From contig JAKLKO010000004.1 of NCBI GenBank assembly GCA_023150615.1, forward strand, positions 124,001 to 188,000: 64,000 nucleotides of DNA. Direction: 5' to 3'. Each line of letters opens with the position of its first letter. The stretch's first letter is position 1. The notes under the pieces are model-generated. The model did no database searches. It saw nothing but the letters and a program-made list of their open reading frames with translations, and had not been told where the DNA came from. A program made the position numbers and the translations under genes. Of this stretch, positions 18,877 to 28,138 are shown piece after piece. Origin of the DNA: Phycisphaerae bacterium. Its GTDB lineage: Bacteria; Planctomycetota; Phycisphaerae; UBA1845; UTPLA1.

Positions 18877-19773
18877 GTGAGCGTTACGACGAGCGCGGGT
18901 GTCGAGTCGCTGCTGCGTTCCTGCGCGCAGCGCGTGGATGGCGCGCTGGCCGAGTACCTGTCGCATGCCGGCTCGGCCCCGGCGCGGCTCGTGGAGGCGA
19001 TGCGTTACAGCATCGACGTCGGCGGAAAGCGGCTCCGGCCGGCGCTGGTGCTGTTGTCGTGCGGCGCGTGCGGCGGCGACGAGGATCGCGCCCTGCCGGC
19101 GGCGGCGGCGATCGAGTGCGTGCACACGTTCACGCTGATCCATGACGACCTGCCGGCGATGGACGACGACGACCTGCGGCGCGGCCGACCGACGAACCAC
19201 CGCGTCTTCGGTGAGGCGCTCGCGATCCTCGCGGGCAACGGCCTGCTGGCGCTGGCCTTCGAGATCCTCGCGCGCTGCGAGCTGCCGCACGCGACGATCA
19301 CGCGCATGGTCGCCGAGCTGGCCGGAGCAACGGGCCGCGAGGGCGTGATCGGCGGGCAGGTGGAGGACATCGACGGGGAGTCGAGGCCGCCGGAACGCGA
19401 GCGGGTGCGGCGGATTCACGAGATGAAGACGGCGCGGCTGATCCAGTCGGCGTGTCGATTGGGCGCGCTGGCGGCGAATGCGACGGCGGCGCAGTACGCG
19501 GCGCTGAGCGAGTACGGGCGGGAGGTCGGTCTGGCGTTCCAGATCGCCGACGACCTGCTGGATGTGACGGCGTCGACGTCGGCGATGGGCAAACGCACCG
19601 GCAAGGACGCGGCGGCGGGAAAGCAGACGTACCCCGGCGTCGTCGGGATCGAGGCGAGTCGCTCGGCGGCGGCCGAGGCGGTGGATCGCGCGAAGCGGTC
19701 TCTGGCGACGTTCGGCGAGCGCGGCAGCGCGCTGTCCGATCTGGCGGACTTTGTCGTCGCGCGGACGTCCTGA
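18877..19773 (+). CDS. ispA: Polyprenyl diphosphate synthase (farnesyl/geranylgeranyl diphosphate synthase)
   Basis: It condenses isopentenyl diphosphate with allylic diphosphates to make C15 or C20 precursors of quinone side chains and carrier lipids. The 298 residues contain both aspartate-rich motifs: the first in the long form FTLIHDDLPAMDDDD, and the second as AFQIADDLLD; GGKRLRPALVLL and the KTG-like MKTARLI also match. The insertion of two residues in the first motif is the bacterial FPP synthase type. The GTG at 18877 is preferred over an upstream frame start whose extra 45 residues have no resemblance to the family. It is followed 77 bp later by dxs, so the two make isoprenoids together. 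Confidence 0.93.
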   Translation: MSVTTSAGVESLLRSCAQRVDGALAEYLSHAGSAPARLVEAMRYSIDVGGKRLRPALVLLSCGACGGDEDRALPAAAAIECVHTFTLIHDDLPAMDDDDLRRGRPTNHRVFGEALAILAGNGLLALAFEILARCELPHATITRMVAELAGATGREGVIGGQVEDIDGESRPPERERVRRIHEMKTARLIQSACRLGALAANATAAQYAALSEYGREVGLAFQIADDLLDVTASTSAMGKRTGKDAAAGKQTYPGVVGIEASRSAAAEAVDRAKRSLATFGERGSALSDLADFVVARTS

Positions 19774-19850
19774 CGCGCGGCGCGCCGCGGATCGGCTGCG
19801 AGCGAGATAGGAACCGATCGCGGCGGTCGGCCGCGTGGATGAAGGAAGAC

Positions 19851-21815
19851 ATGAGTTCAATCCTGAGCAGCCTGAAGTCGCCGGCGGAACTGCGGGCGAT
19901 GTCGTTGGATTCGCTGAAGGAGCTCGCGGGCGAGATCCGCGCGCGGATCATCGAGGTCGTCGGCCGCAACGGCGGACACCTGGCGAGCAACCTGGGCGTG
20001 GTTGAGCTGACGATCGCGCTGCACTACGTCTTCGACTTTCTGCACGACCGGCTGCTCTGGGACGTCGGTCACCAGGCGTACGTGCACAAGCTGCTGACGG
20101 GCCGCAACGAGCGCTTCGATCAACTGCGCAAGGCCGGCGGGCCGAGCGGGTTTCCGTCGATCGAGGAAAGTCCGTACGATCTGTTCAATGTCGGGCACGC
20201 GGGGACGGCGATCGCGACGGCGGTGGGCATGGCCCGCGGCCTGTCGCGCCAGCAAAGCGACGCACGAGTCGTGGCGCTGGTCGGCGACGCGAGCATCGTA
20301 AACGGCGTTGCATTCGAGGGACTGAACCAGGCGGGGCTGCTGCGGCGCCAACTGCTCGTGATCCTGAACGACAACTCGATGGGCATCGCGCCGACGCAGG
20401 GCGGCTTCGCGGAGTATCTCGCGAAGTTCCGCGTCAGTCCGATGTACGAGGACATCAAGCGAAAGAGCCAGCGCGTGCTGTCGCAGGTGCCGCTCATCGG
20501 GAAGGCGGCCGTCGATGCGCTCGCGCATCTGAAGGAGGGGATCAAGAGTGCCGTCTCGCCGCATCAGATCTTCGAGCAGCTCGGGTTCATCTACATCGGT
20601 CCGACCGACGGGCACGACCTCGAGCACCTGATCGAGCTTTTGCGGCTTGTCCGCGACACGCAGCATCCGGTGCTGTTGCACGTGCACACCGAGAAGGGCC
20701 GCGGGGCCGACTTCGCCGTCGCCGAGCCGTGCAAGTTCCACAGCCCCAGTCCGTTCAAGGTCGAGGGCTGCCGGGTCGAGATTCAGTCCGGCGGGCGGAG
20801 CTTCACGGCGGCGTTCGCCGATGCACTCATCGATGTCGCGCGGAACGACCCGCGCGTGCTTGCGCTCACCGCGGCCATGCCAGACGGCACCGGGCTGAAC
20901 AAGTTCCAGACTGTCTTCCCTGATCGCTACCTCGACGGCGGCATCGCCGAGAGCGGCACGGTGGACATGGCGGCCGGGATGTGCAAGACGGGCCTGCGGC
21001 CGGTCTGCGCGATCTACTCGACCTTCCTGCAGCGCGCGTTCGACCAGGTCTTTCAGGAAGTAGCGTTGCAGGGCCTGCCGGTCATCTTCTGCATGGACCG
21101 CGCCGGACTCGTGGGCAGCGACGGCCCGGTGCATCACGGCTTTCTGGACGTCGCCTACCTGCGCGGCATGCCGAGGATGGTGCTGCTGGCGCCGGCCGAC
21201 GAGCCGGAGATCGGCGCGGCGCTGCGGCTGGCGCTGAAGCTCGACGTCCCATCGGCGATTCGCTATCCGCGCGACAAGGTGCCCGAGCCGATCCTCGCTC
21301 CGGGCGAATCGGCCGTGCCGGAGTTCATTCTCGGTCGATCAAGGTTGCTTCGCGACGGCGATGACGCGACGATCCTCGCCTACGGCGCGCTGTGCCGAAA
21401 CGCGCTCGACGCCGCAGAGCTTCTCGGCGCCGACGGGTTCGAGGTTCGCGTGGTCAACGCCCGCTTCGCCAAGCCCATCGATCCGGACATGGTGATCGCG
21501 GCCCTGCAGGGCGGTCGGCCGGTGGTCACGGTGGAGGATCACTCGCTGGCGGGCGGGTTCGGATCGGCGGTGCTGGAGACGGCGCAGGAACTGGGACTGC
21601 CGACGACGCGGCTCGTTCGGCTCGGACTGCCGGTCGATCGCTTCATCCCGCACGGTTCGCGGGCGGGGCAGCTCGCGGAGTGCGGCCTCGATGCGGCCGG
21701 GATCGCCGATGCGGTCCGGCGCGGCCTGTCGCGAGAGGATTCACCGTCCGAGTCGTCGAGAATCCCGCTGCGCACTGCGGCGGCGCGTCCGATGTCGGGC
21801 GTGCGAACTGCGTAG
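19851..21815 (+). CDS. dxs: 1-deoxy-D-xylulose-5-phosphate synthase
   Basis: This is the first enzyme of the MEP isoprenoid pathway, joining pyruvate and glyceraldehyde 3-phosphate with thiamine diphosphate. The 654 residues have the transketolase-like order: N-terminal HLASNLGVVELTIALHYVF and WDVGHQAYVHKLLTGR, the TPP/Mg motif VALVGDASIVNG (G-D-x with N further on) continuing to NDNSMGIAPTQGG, the pyrimidine-binding half with AMPDGTGLNKF and AESGTVDMAAGM, and the C-terminal domain VTVEDHSLAGGFGSAVLE. The first start with a natural N-terminus (MSSILSSLKSP) is at 19851; the long upstream open frame is a shadow of ispA. It runs 3' to ispA and ends facing the TlpA-like gene. Confidence 0.96.
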   Translation: MSSILSSLKSPAELRAMSLDSLKELAGEIRARIIEVVGRNGGHLASNLGVVELTIALHYVFDFLHDRLLWDVGHQAYVHKLLTGRNERFDQLRKAGGPSGFPSIEESPYDLFNVGHAGTAIATAVGMARGLSRQQSDARVVALVGDASIVNGVAFEGLNQAGLLRRQLLVILNDNSMGIAPTQGGFAEYLAKFRVSPMYEDIKRKSQRVLSQVPLIGKAAVDALAHLKEGIKSAVSPHQIFEQLGFIYIGPTDGHDLEHLIELLRLVRDTQHPVLLHVHTEKGRGADFAVAEPCKFHSPSPFKVEGCRVEIQSGGRSFTAAFADALIDVARNDPRVLALTAAMPDGTGLNKFQTVFPDRYLDGGIAESGTVDMAAGMCKTGLRPVCAIYSTFLQRAFDQVFQEVALQGLPVIFCMDRAGLVGSDGPVHHGFLDVAYLRGMPRMVLLAPADEPEIGAALRLALKLDVPSAIRYPRDKVPEPILAPGESAVPEFILGRSRLLRDGDDATILAYGALCRNALDAAELLGADGFEVRVVNARFAKPIDPDMVIAALQGGRPVVTVEDHSLAGGFGSAVLETAQELGLPTTRLVRLGLPVDRFIPHGSRAGQLAECGLDAAGIADAVRRGLSREDSPSESSRIPLRTAAARPMSGVRTA

Positions 21816-21835
21816 TCGATTTTCGCCTGCGATCA

Positions 21836-22999
21836 CTACTTCCCGTTCGGTGCGGCCGGGGCGTTCAACGGCGGCGATGCGGCGGCCCGGCGGGCCTCGC
21901 GGAGTCGCTCGTAGTACTTCAGGACGGCGCGGGGGTCTTCGGCGCGGCCGTATTCCGGATCATTGTTGTTCGCTTCCGGCTCGGGCGCGGGATCGTCTCC
22001 CAGCAGTTGCACGGCCGCGCGCTGCGTCTCGATCGCTTCGTCGATCAGACCGAGCGTGGCCTGCACGTGGGCGAGGGTTTGCAGGCACTCCGCGTCCTTA
22101 CCCTGCGTCAGCTCGACACTGCGCCGCGCGGCCCGCAAGGCGCGGACCGGATCGCGCTCGGCGATCGCGCCCTTGCCCAACTCGATGATCGCGACGCTGC
22201 GCAGCGATTCGGCGTTGTCCTGCACGGCCGCCTCCATCGCCGCCGCGACCTCCTCGCGCTGCGAGGCGGGCCGGTCCATCGCGCGGAGAATCTCCTGACG
22301 GATGTAGTACGGCTGCGGATTGTCCTTCTGGATCGCGATCCACTGGTCGATCAGCTCCAGCGCGCGGGAGTAGTTCCGCCCGCGGAACGCCTCCCGGACG
22401 TTGCCCTGTATCTCGATCAATCGCCTGGCATCGGCCGCCTGCTTGCGCGCCGCGGCAACGTCGTAGGTGCCGGCGATGACCTTCTCGACCACCTCGTCCA
22501 TTCCCGCCAGCGGGTGGCCGGTCCAGACGACCTTTCCCGCGCGGTCGATGACGTACGCCGTCGGAATGCCGTCGACTTCCTTCATCCATGCGCTCGTGTC
22601 GGATTCCTCGCTGTAGGCCCCGACGGCGTACTGCATCTTGTTCTTTTTCAGGTACGCGCTGATGACCTCCGGTTCCTCGTTCGAAAGCCCGAGGACGATG
22701 AGTCCCTTCCCGCGGAGCTTCTCGTGCAGTTTGTTCAGATGCGGAATGGTCTGCCGGCACGGCCCGCACCACGTCGCCCAGAACTCGAGCACGAAGACGT
22801 GCTTGTCCGCGCCCGACTGACCGGGCAGCACGTTCGGCTTTCCGCTGACCCACTGCTCGACGATGATCGGCGGGGACTTGTCGCCGAGCTTGGGGGCGGC
22901 GCCGACGCCCGAAGCGCCGAACAACACGGTGCTGACGATCGTCGCCACCGCCGCCCGGGTCCGAGTATTGCGCGGTCCGATCGAGGTTCGCATCGTCAT
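21836..22999 (-). CDS. Secreted TlpA-like thioredoxin protein with C-terminal helical repeats
   Basis: This is a protein of 387 residues. A signal peptide (AAVATIVSTVLFGASGVGA) is followed by a thioredoxin-fold domain with the redox motif WCGPC in VLEFWATWCGPCRQTIPHL and the cis-proline region DGIPTAYVIDRAGKV. This part resembles the TlpA/ResA group that reduces cysteines in exported proteins such as apocytochromes. About residues 210-390 form TPR-like helices (YSRALELIDQWIAIQKDNPQ), so it is a thioredoxin-TPR fusion. It stands convergent to dxs and divergent to bpt, and shares no operon with a cytochrome maturation gene. A second, differently fused thioredoxin lipoprotein occurs at 46381. 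Confidence 0.85.
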   Translation of the reverse strand: MTMRTSIGPRNTRTRAAVATIVSTVLFGASGVGAAPKLGDKSPPIIVEQWVSGKPNVLPGQSGADKHVFVLEFWATWCGPCRQTIPHLNKLHEKLRGKGLIVLGLSNEEPEVISAYLKKNKMQYAVGAYSEESDTSAWMKEVDGIPTAYVIDRAGKVVWTGHPLAGMDEVVEKVIAGTYDVAAARKQAADARRLIEIQGNVREAFRGRNYSRALELIDQWIAIQKDNPQPYYIRQEILRAMDRPASQREEVAAAMEAAVQDNAESLRSVAIIELGKGAIAERDPVRALRAARRSVELTQGKDAECLQTLAHVQATLGLIDEAIETQRAAVQLLGDDPAPEPEANNNDPEYGRAEDPRAVLKYYERLREARRAAASPPLNAPAAPNGK

Positions 23000-23086
23000 G
23001 GGGGGCGGCTCCGGATACGATGGTTCGGGCCGTCGGCAGTCTCAGGCCGGCCTGCCGCGGTTTCGGACTATCGTACGCGCACTGGG

Positions 23087-23839
23087 ATGAATCACGCAAA
23101 CTACGAGTCGCCGGTGACCGTCGCGCTGCGGATCGGCGTCGCGCCGGAGCATCCCTGCTCCTATCTGCCCGGCCGCACCGCGAGGGAAGAGGTGTCGATC
23201 GATCCGCAGATCGACGCCGCGCTCTACCGGCACATGATGGATCATGGATTTCGCCGAAGCTCGGATTATTTCTACCGGCCGATCTGCGAGGGTTGCCGCG
23301 AATGCGTGCCGATTCGTGTGCCCGTGGAGCGATTTCGGCCGAGTCGCTCGCAGCGGCGGGTTTGGCGACGAAACGCCGACCTGACGTGCGCAATCGGCGA
23401 GCCGCAGGTCACCGATGAAAAGCAGCGAATACTGGAGTCGTACCTCCGTGCGCAGCACGGTGCGCGGGAAGTGGATTCGCCCGCGGAGTTCATTGCAAAT
23501 CTCTATCGATCGCCCATCGAGACGATCGAGATGGTGTATCGGATCGGACGTCGCATCGTCGGCGCGGGCCTCGTCGATATCTGTCCGGGCGCGCTGAGCT
23601 CCGTGTATTTCTACTTCGATCCGGCGTTTACGCGGCGCAGTCCGGGCGTGTACTCGGCGCTGCGGGAGATCGAGGCGTGCCGCCGCGGCGGACTGCCGTA
23701 CTGGTACCTCGGATTCTATGTTCGTGACTGTCGTACCATGAACTACAAGGCGCAGTACCGGCCGTACGAACTGCTCGGTCCGGACGGCGCGTGGCGCGCG
23801 GGGGACGATGCGACGGCGCCCGACTCCGGCGCGCGTTGA
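23087..23839 (+). CDS. bpt: Aspartate/glutamate leucyltransferase (bacterial N-degron transferase)
   Basis: This 250-residue protein transfers leucine from leucyl-tRNA to proteins with N-terminal Asp or Glu, marking them for ClpS/ClpAP degradation. Diagnostic features are a cysteine-rich N-terminus (CSYLPGRTAREE, ICEGCRECVPIRV) and the C-terminal GNAT-like domain with SSVYFYFDPAFTRRSPGVYS, LPYWYLGFYVRDCRTMNYKA and YRPYELL, all typical of the Ate1/Bpt family. Bacterial members of this length are the Leu type, whereas Ate1-type arginyltransferases have distinct residues; the distinction is by resemblance only. A ClpS gene was not seen in the window. It is divergent from the TlpA-like gene. Confidence 0.92.
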   Translation: MNHANYESPVTVALRIGVAPEHPCSYLPGRTAREEVSIDPQIDAALYRHMMDHGFRRSSDYFYRPICEGCRECVPIRVPVERFRPSRSQRRVWRRNADLTCAIGEPQVTDEKQRILESYLRAQHGAREVDSPAEFIANLYRSPIETIEMVYRIGRRIVGAGLVDICPGALSSVYFYFDPAFTRRSPGVYSALREIEACRRGGLPYWYLGFYVRDCRTMNYKAQYRPYELLGPDGAWRAGDDATAPDSGAR

Positions 23840-23870
23840 GCGCGGCGGGCGCGTCGCTTCTAATCCGCCC

Positions 23871-24521
23871 ATGGCCGGACCGACGACGACCGCCGCCCTG
23901 ATCGCGCAGGGTTTTTTGCTGGGCTGGTCTGTGGCGTGGCCGCCGGGACCGATCAACGCGGAGATGATTCGCCGCGGGCTAGGCAACCGGCGCGGCGCGG
24001 CGGTGCTGGTTGGGCTGGGGGCGTGCACGGGGGATTTTCTCTGGGCGCTCGTGGTCATGTCCGGGCTGGGAGCGGCGGCGCAGCTTCCGGCCGTGCGGCA
24101 TGTGCTCGTGTTCGTCAGCACCGGCTTGCTGCTGGCGCTGGCGTTTCTGTTTCTTCGCGGCGCGTGGGGGGAGATCCGTCGGCGCGCGGACGCCGCGGCC
24201 GGGCGAAACTCGCCTGTCGAATCGGCGCGCGGCGGTTTTGTGCTGGGTATGACGATGGCGCTGACGAGTCCGTGGAACATCGCGTTCTGGATCGGCGTGA
24301 TCGGTCCGCAGAGCGGCCGCGGTCTGCCGGTGTCGGCTTCGCTCGTCCTGGCGCTGGCTGTGATGGCCGGAGCGCTGACCTGGGTGATCGTCCTCTGCTC
24401 AGCCGTTCGCATGGGCGCGCGGTTTGCGTCGCACGGATGGATCATCACGACGCAGGCGGCGACCGGGATGCTCATGTTGTTCTTCGCGGCGCGGACTTTG
24501 CAGCGGGCGTTCCACGGATAG
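23871..24521 (+). CDS. LysE/RhtB-family exporter
   Basis: This is a protein of 216 residues with about six hydrophobic helices. The N-terminus AQGFLLGWSVAWPPGPINAEMI carries the family's conserved PGP, and MTMALTSPWNIAFWIGVIG matches the NP-containing second repeat. LysE-type proteins export amino acids or other small metabolites by proton exchange; the substrate cannot be told. The ATG at 23871 lies 31 bp after bpt, so the two may be co-transcribed. The long upstream extension of the frame overlaps bpt in another frame and is not used. Confidence 0.85.
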   Translation: MAGPTTTAALIAQGFLLGWSVAWPPGPINAEMIRRGLGNRRGAAVLVGLGACTGDFLWALVVMSGLGAAAQLPAVRHVLVFVSTGLLLALAFLFLRGAWGEIRRRADAAAGRNSPVESARGGFVLGMTMALTSPWNIAFWIGVIGPQSGRGLPVSASLVLALAVMAGALTWVIVLCSAVRMGARFASHGWIITTQAATGMLMLFFAARTLQRAFHG

Positions 24522-24592
24522 CGCACCTTCGCGCGGTCCGCGACGAACACGGCCCGTTTGACGAACCGGCCGCGGACGGCGAGAATCCAGAA

Positions 24593-25249
24593 ATGCGGCG
24601 CGGTACTCCATGCGGTAAGGTGCTCGTTCTTATCATCGCTCTTGGGCTGCTTCCGTTCGGCGGTTGTGCACGGCCGATCCAGCCCGAGGCGCCCACGGCC
24701 GCCGCGGCGTCGGAGGCCGACCTCGACGCGATCTGGAACGCGGCGCTGATGGTGCTCTCGCGCATGGACCTGCGGCCGGACCGGATGGATCGCGCGTCGG
24801 GTGTGATCGAGACGCAGCCGACGACGACGCAGCAGTTCTTCGAGTTCTGGCGTCGCGACGTGATCGATCGCTACGCCTACGCCGAGGCGCAGATGCACAC
24901 GATGCGTCGAAAGGCGACCGTTCGGTTCAGGCGATTGCCCGAATCGCAGCGATGGCAGGTCGAGGTGCAGGTCGACGTCGAGCGCTGGCAGGCGCCCGAC
25001 CGCCAGTTCACCTCGACGTCATCCGCGCTGGCCGTGTATTCTTCGCACCTCCCGACGACGGAAGGCGAGCGGATGGCCCAGAACCTGGCGATCTATTGGG
25101 AGCCGGCCGGGCGCGATGCGGCGATGGAACGTCTGATATTGGATCGCATCCTGCGGATGTCGGGCACGGTCGACTTCGAGTACGTCGAGCCGGATTCCCC
25201 GGATGACGGCACCGCGGCCGAAAAGTCCGGGGCCGCGCCGGCCGGCTAG
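24593..25249 (+). CDS. Lipoprotein of unknown function
   Basis: It has 218 residues. The N-terminus MRRGTPCGKVLVLIIALGLL runs to a lipobox (PFGGC), so it is predicted to be a lipid-anchored envelope protein. The rest is soluble, with one conserved-looking core (QFFEFWRRDVIDRYAYAEAQ, RFRRLPESQRWQVEVQVDV) that suggests a two-layer alpha/beta domain, and an acidic C-terminus. Proteins of this type are common in planctomycetes and remain uncharacterised. It lies between the LysE exporter and panB in the same direction. Confidence 0.65.
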   Translation: MRRGTPCGKVLVLIIALGLLPFGGCARPIQPEAPTAAAASEADLDAIWNAALMVLSRMDLRPDRMDRASGVIETQPTTTQQFFEFWRRDVIDRYAYAEAQMHTMRRKATVRFRRLPESQRWQVEVQVDVERWQAPDRQFTSTSSALAVYSSHLPTTEGERMAQNLAIYWEPAGRDAAMERLILDRILRMSGTVDFEYVEPDSPDDGTAAEKSGAAPAG

Positions 25250-25308
25250 GCACCGAACCGCGCGCGGCGTTCCTTGATCCGAGCCGATCGCGCCCCTAAG
25301 GTAATCGC

Positions 25309-26163
25309 GTGCCGGTACGTGAAAAAGTCACCCTGACAACACTGCGGTCGCGCAAGCGGGCGCACAAGAAGTTCAGTGTCCTGACCTGCTACGACTACCC
25401 GTGCGCGGTGATCGAGGAGCAGGCCGGCGTCGACGTCATCCTCGTCGGCGATTCCGTCGCGCAGGTCCTGCTCGGGCATCACTCGACGCTGCCCGCGACG
25501 ATGGACCTGATGATCACGCTCACGACCGCCGTGCGGCGCGGCGCGCCAAACGTCTTCCTCATCGGCGACATGCCGTACCTCTCGTACCAGGTGAACCCCG
25601 ATGACGCGATCCGCAACGCCGGCCGTTTCATGGCCGAGGCGGGCTGCGACGCGGTCAAGGTCGAGGGCGACGGCCGAATGGCCGGGACCGTTGCGGCGAT
25701 GGCACGCGCGACCATCCCGGTCGTGGCGCATCTCGGACTTCGTCCGCAGGCCGTGCACCAGGCGGGCGGGTATCGCGCGCAGGGTCGCGACGCGGCATCG
25801 GCGCGACAACTGATCGAGGATGCGCGGGAGCTGGAGGCCGCCGGGGCGTGCATGCTCTTGCTCGAGGCGGTCCCGCCCGAGCCGGCGAAGATCGTCGCCG
25901 AGTCGGTGTCCGTCCCGGTCATCGGGTGCGGTGCGGGGCCATACTGCGATGGCCACGTCGTCGTGCTGCACGACATGTTGGGGTTGTCCTCCGGCCCGCT
26001 GCCGAAGTTCGTGAAGCGCTACGCCGACCTGCGGGGGGTGATCTCGACGGCCGTCGCGCAATACGTGGCGGACATCGAATCGGGGGCGTATCCCGGTCCC
26101 GGGCACTGTTACCAGATGGAGCCGGGCGAAGCCGCGTCGTTGGAAGGGCCGGTTGGGCGCTGA
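25309..26163 (+). CDS. panB: 3-methyl-2-oxobutanoate hydroxymethyltransferase
   Basis: It adds a hydroxymethyl group from methylenetetrahydrofolate to alpha-ketoisovalerate, making ketopantoate for coenzyme A synthesis. The 284 residues contain the full set of PanB motifs: FSVLTCYDYPCAVIEEQAGV, ILVGDSVAQVLLGH (Mg-binding aspartate), FLIGDMPYLSY, AVKVEGDG, PVVAHLGLRPQ and VIGCGAGPYCDGHVVVLHD. The GTG at 25309 starts the family's usual N-terminus. A weak promoter (TTGATC, 17 bp, TAAGGT) lies immediately before it, so the mRNA leader would be very short. panC and panD are not in the window. Confidence 0.96.
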   Translation: MPVREKVTLTTLRSRKRAHKKFSVLTCYDYPCAVIEEQAGVDVILVGDSVAQVLLGHHSTLPATMDLMITLTTAVRRGAPNVFLIGDMPYLSYQVNPDDAIRNAGRFMAEAGCDAVKVEGDGRMAGTVAAMARATIPVVAHLGLRPQAVHQAGGYRAQGRDAASARQLIEDARELEAAGACMLLLEAVPPEPAKIVAESVSVPVIGCGAGPYCDGHVVVLHDMLGLSSGPLPKFVKRYADLRGVISTAVAQYVADIESGAYPGPGHCYQMEPGEAASLEGPVGR

Positions 26164-26488
26164 CGTCGATCTCCACGTCCAGGAGCATCGGACCCCGGCA
26201 GGACGGGGCAATGCGTCGTGCCGGGCGGCGGACACGTCGGCAATAACTAGAGTGTTTCTCGATGGTTATCGCATTCCGAAATGTGACGGGACGGCCCGGA
26301 CGGCGGCGTCTAAGATGGATAGCAACGCAGAAACGCGGGTCGGTTTGAACGCGACGTCCGGCCGGCAGTCGGGAACAGGCTGTTTCCGGCGTTGATCGGT
26401 ACGGACTCGCTACGGGGGCGAACGTCGTCGGGTAGAAAGCAGTGGCGGTGCGGCGTCGTTCTGCCAGATGAGGGACGGAGACGAATCC
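26164..26488. other. Intergenic region upstream of the HtrA gene, 325 bp
   Basis: No credible coding frame, hairpin with T-run or sigma70-type promoter was found. As the only space before an envelope protease gene, it probably holds a regulated (possibly ECF-type) promoter, but no specific box can be named. Confidence 0.4.
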
Positions 26489-28015
26489 ATGACGCAACGA
26501 ACGAACCTCCGCGGAGGAGCCACGCTCGGTCTGATTGCGATTCTCGCCGTGATCGCGGCATACCAGTTGGACCTGATCGGCCACGTGGCGTACGCGGTGG
26601 AGAAGGGTCGGATCAAGGCGGATCGCGAGGCGCTGACGGAGGTCTCGTCGCGGGACATCTCGCTGCTCGAATCGATGTCGAACGCCTTCAACGTCGTGGC
26701 CGAGGTGGTCAAGCCCTCGGTGGTGAATATCCGGACGACGTCGAAGTTGGAGGGCGCGTCGTGGACGCGGCGGCTCCGAAGCGTCCCGTGGGGCGGCACG
26801 AATCACCCGCCCATCACCGGGGCCGGAAGCGGCGTGATCTTTGATGAGAGGGGTCACATCGTCACGAACAACCACGTGGTGGACAACGCCGATCGGATCG
26901 AGGTGTCGCTGTCCGACGGCCGGCGGTTCAGGGCGAGCGTCGTCGGCACGGACCGGATGACGGACTTGGCGGTGATCAAGATTGACGCGGATCGGCTGCA
27001 CCCGGCGAAATTCGGGGACTCCGACAAGGCGGCGGTCGGGCATCTCGTGCTGGCCGTCGGCAGTCCGTTCCGGTTCGATCAGTCGGTCTCGCAGGGGATC
27101 ATCAGCGCCAAGGGCCGCAGCGGCGTCGGCGTGGACATCGAGTACCAGGACTTCATTCAAACCGATGCGCCAATCAACCCGGGGAACTCGGGCGGACCGC
27201 TGGTCAACATCCGCGGCGAGGTGATCGGCATCACGACCGCAATCGCGACGGAAAACGGCGGCTACCAGGGCGTCGGTTTCGCCATCCCGTCAAACAAGGC
27301 GCACCGGATCGCATCGAAACTGATCACCGGGCGGCCGATCGTCCGCGGGTATCTCGGCGTGAAGATCGAGAATCTGGACTATGACGCCGCCGTGGCGATC
27401 GGGTTGGATAAGCCGCGCGGTGCGAAGATCAGGGGTCTCGAGGAGGACGGACCTGCGAAGGCGGCGGGACTGATGCCCGACGATGTGATCGTCTCGGTGA
27501 ACGGGCGGCCGGTCGAGAGTTCCACCGATTTGCAGGAGTGCGTCGCGTCGCTCGAGCCGAGTTCGAAGGCAAAGTTCGAGATCATCCGCAACAGCCAGCG
27601 CAAGACTCTGACCGTGACGATTCAAAGGCAGCCGGAGAACTTCGCGTTGCGGAGTGGTCGATGGGCGCCGTGGCGCGACGAGGGAGATGACGAGTTGTAC
27701 GAGTTGCCGGATGACGTATTGCACTTCAGCTCGCTTGGTTTCGGCGCGGTGACGCTTTCGCCGCAACTGGCCGGGCGCTTCCGCATTCGTGATACGCAGA
27801 ACGGCGCAGTGATCGTCACGATCGATCCGGCCGGGGACGCATATGCCGCGGGCCTGCGGGTCGGCGACGTCGTCACGGCGGTCAACAAGCGGAAGATCAA
27901 CAACGCGTCGGAACTGGAGCAGGTACTGACACCCGAGGTCCTGAGGCAGGGCGTGCAGATCCAGGTGCATGATTCCGACGGCACGCGCCACGTCGGCCTG
28001 AAGATTCAGAATTGA
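26489..28015 (+). CDS. HtrA/DegP-type serine protease with two PDZ domains
   Basis: It has 508 residues. A single N-terminal hydrophobic helix ([20 protein letters not shown]) anchors or exports it. The trypsin-like domain has the triad H129 in [12 protein letters not shown]159 in [10 protein letters not shown] and S234 in [10 protein letters not shown]. Two PDZ domains follow: one after [13 protein letters not shown] (about residues 300-390) and one with [22 protein letters not shown] near the C-terminus. It degrades or refolds misfolded envelope proteins. The ATG at 26489 was chosen because GGAGACGAATCC before it can act as ribosome site; a start at 26468 would add seven residues. A long intergenic region and a strong terminator mark it as a single-gene unit. 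Confidence 0.94.
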   Translation: MTQRTNLRGGATLGLIAILAVIAAYQLDLIGHVAYAVEKGRIKADREALTEVSSRDISLLESMSNAFNVVAEVVKPSVVNIRTTSKLEGASWTRRLRSVPWGGTNHPPITGAGSGVIFDERGHIVTNNHVVDNADRIEVSLSDGRRFRASVVGTDRMTDLAVIKIDADRLHPAKFGDSDKAAVGHLVLAVGSPFRFDQSVSQGIISAKGRSGVGVDIEYQDFIQTDAPINPGNSGGPLVNIRGEVIGITTAIATENGGYQGVGFAIPSNKAHRIASKLITGRPIVRGYLGVKIENLDYDAAVAIGLDKPRGAKIRGLEEDGPAKAAGLMPDDVIVSVNGRPVESSTDLQECVASLEPSSKAKFEIIRNSQRKTLTVTIQRQPENFALRSGRWAPWRDEGDDELYELPDDVLHFSSLGFGAVTLSPQLAGRFRIRDTQNGAVIVTIDPAGDAYAAGLRVGDVVTAVNKRKINNASELEQVLTPEVLRQGVQIQVHDSDGTRHVGLKIQN

Positions 28016-28053
28016 CACAGGTACATCGCGGAGTTCTTTGAGTCGATCGATTC

Positions 28054-28089
28054 GGACCGGCCCCGGGGCGAGCGGGCCGGTCCTCTTTT
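28054..28089 (+). terminator. Intrinsic terminator after the HtrA gene
   Basis: GGACCGGCCC (28054-28063) pairs with GGGCCGGTCC (28074-28083) as a 10-bp stem with a 10-nt loop, followed by TCTTTT. It separates htrA from the convergent hydrolase gene. Confidence 0.8.
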
Positions 28090-28138
28090 CTGCGCGAGGA
28101 TTCGGATCCCGTTGTGATGGACCGCCGGCGCGGCCTTT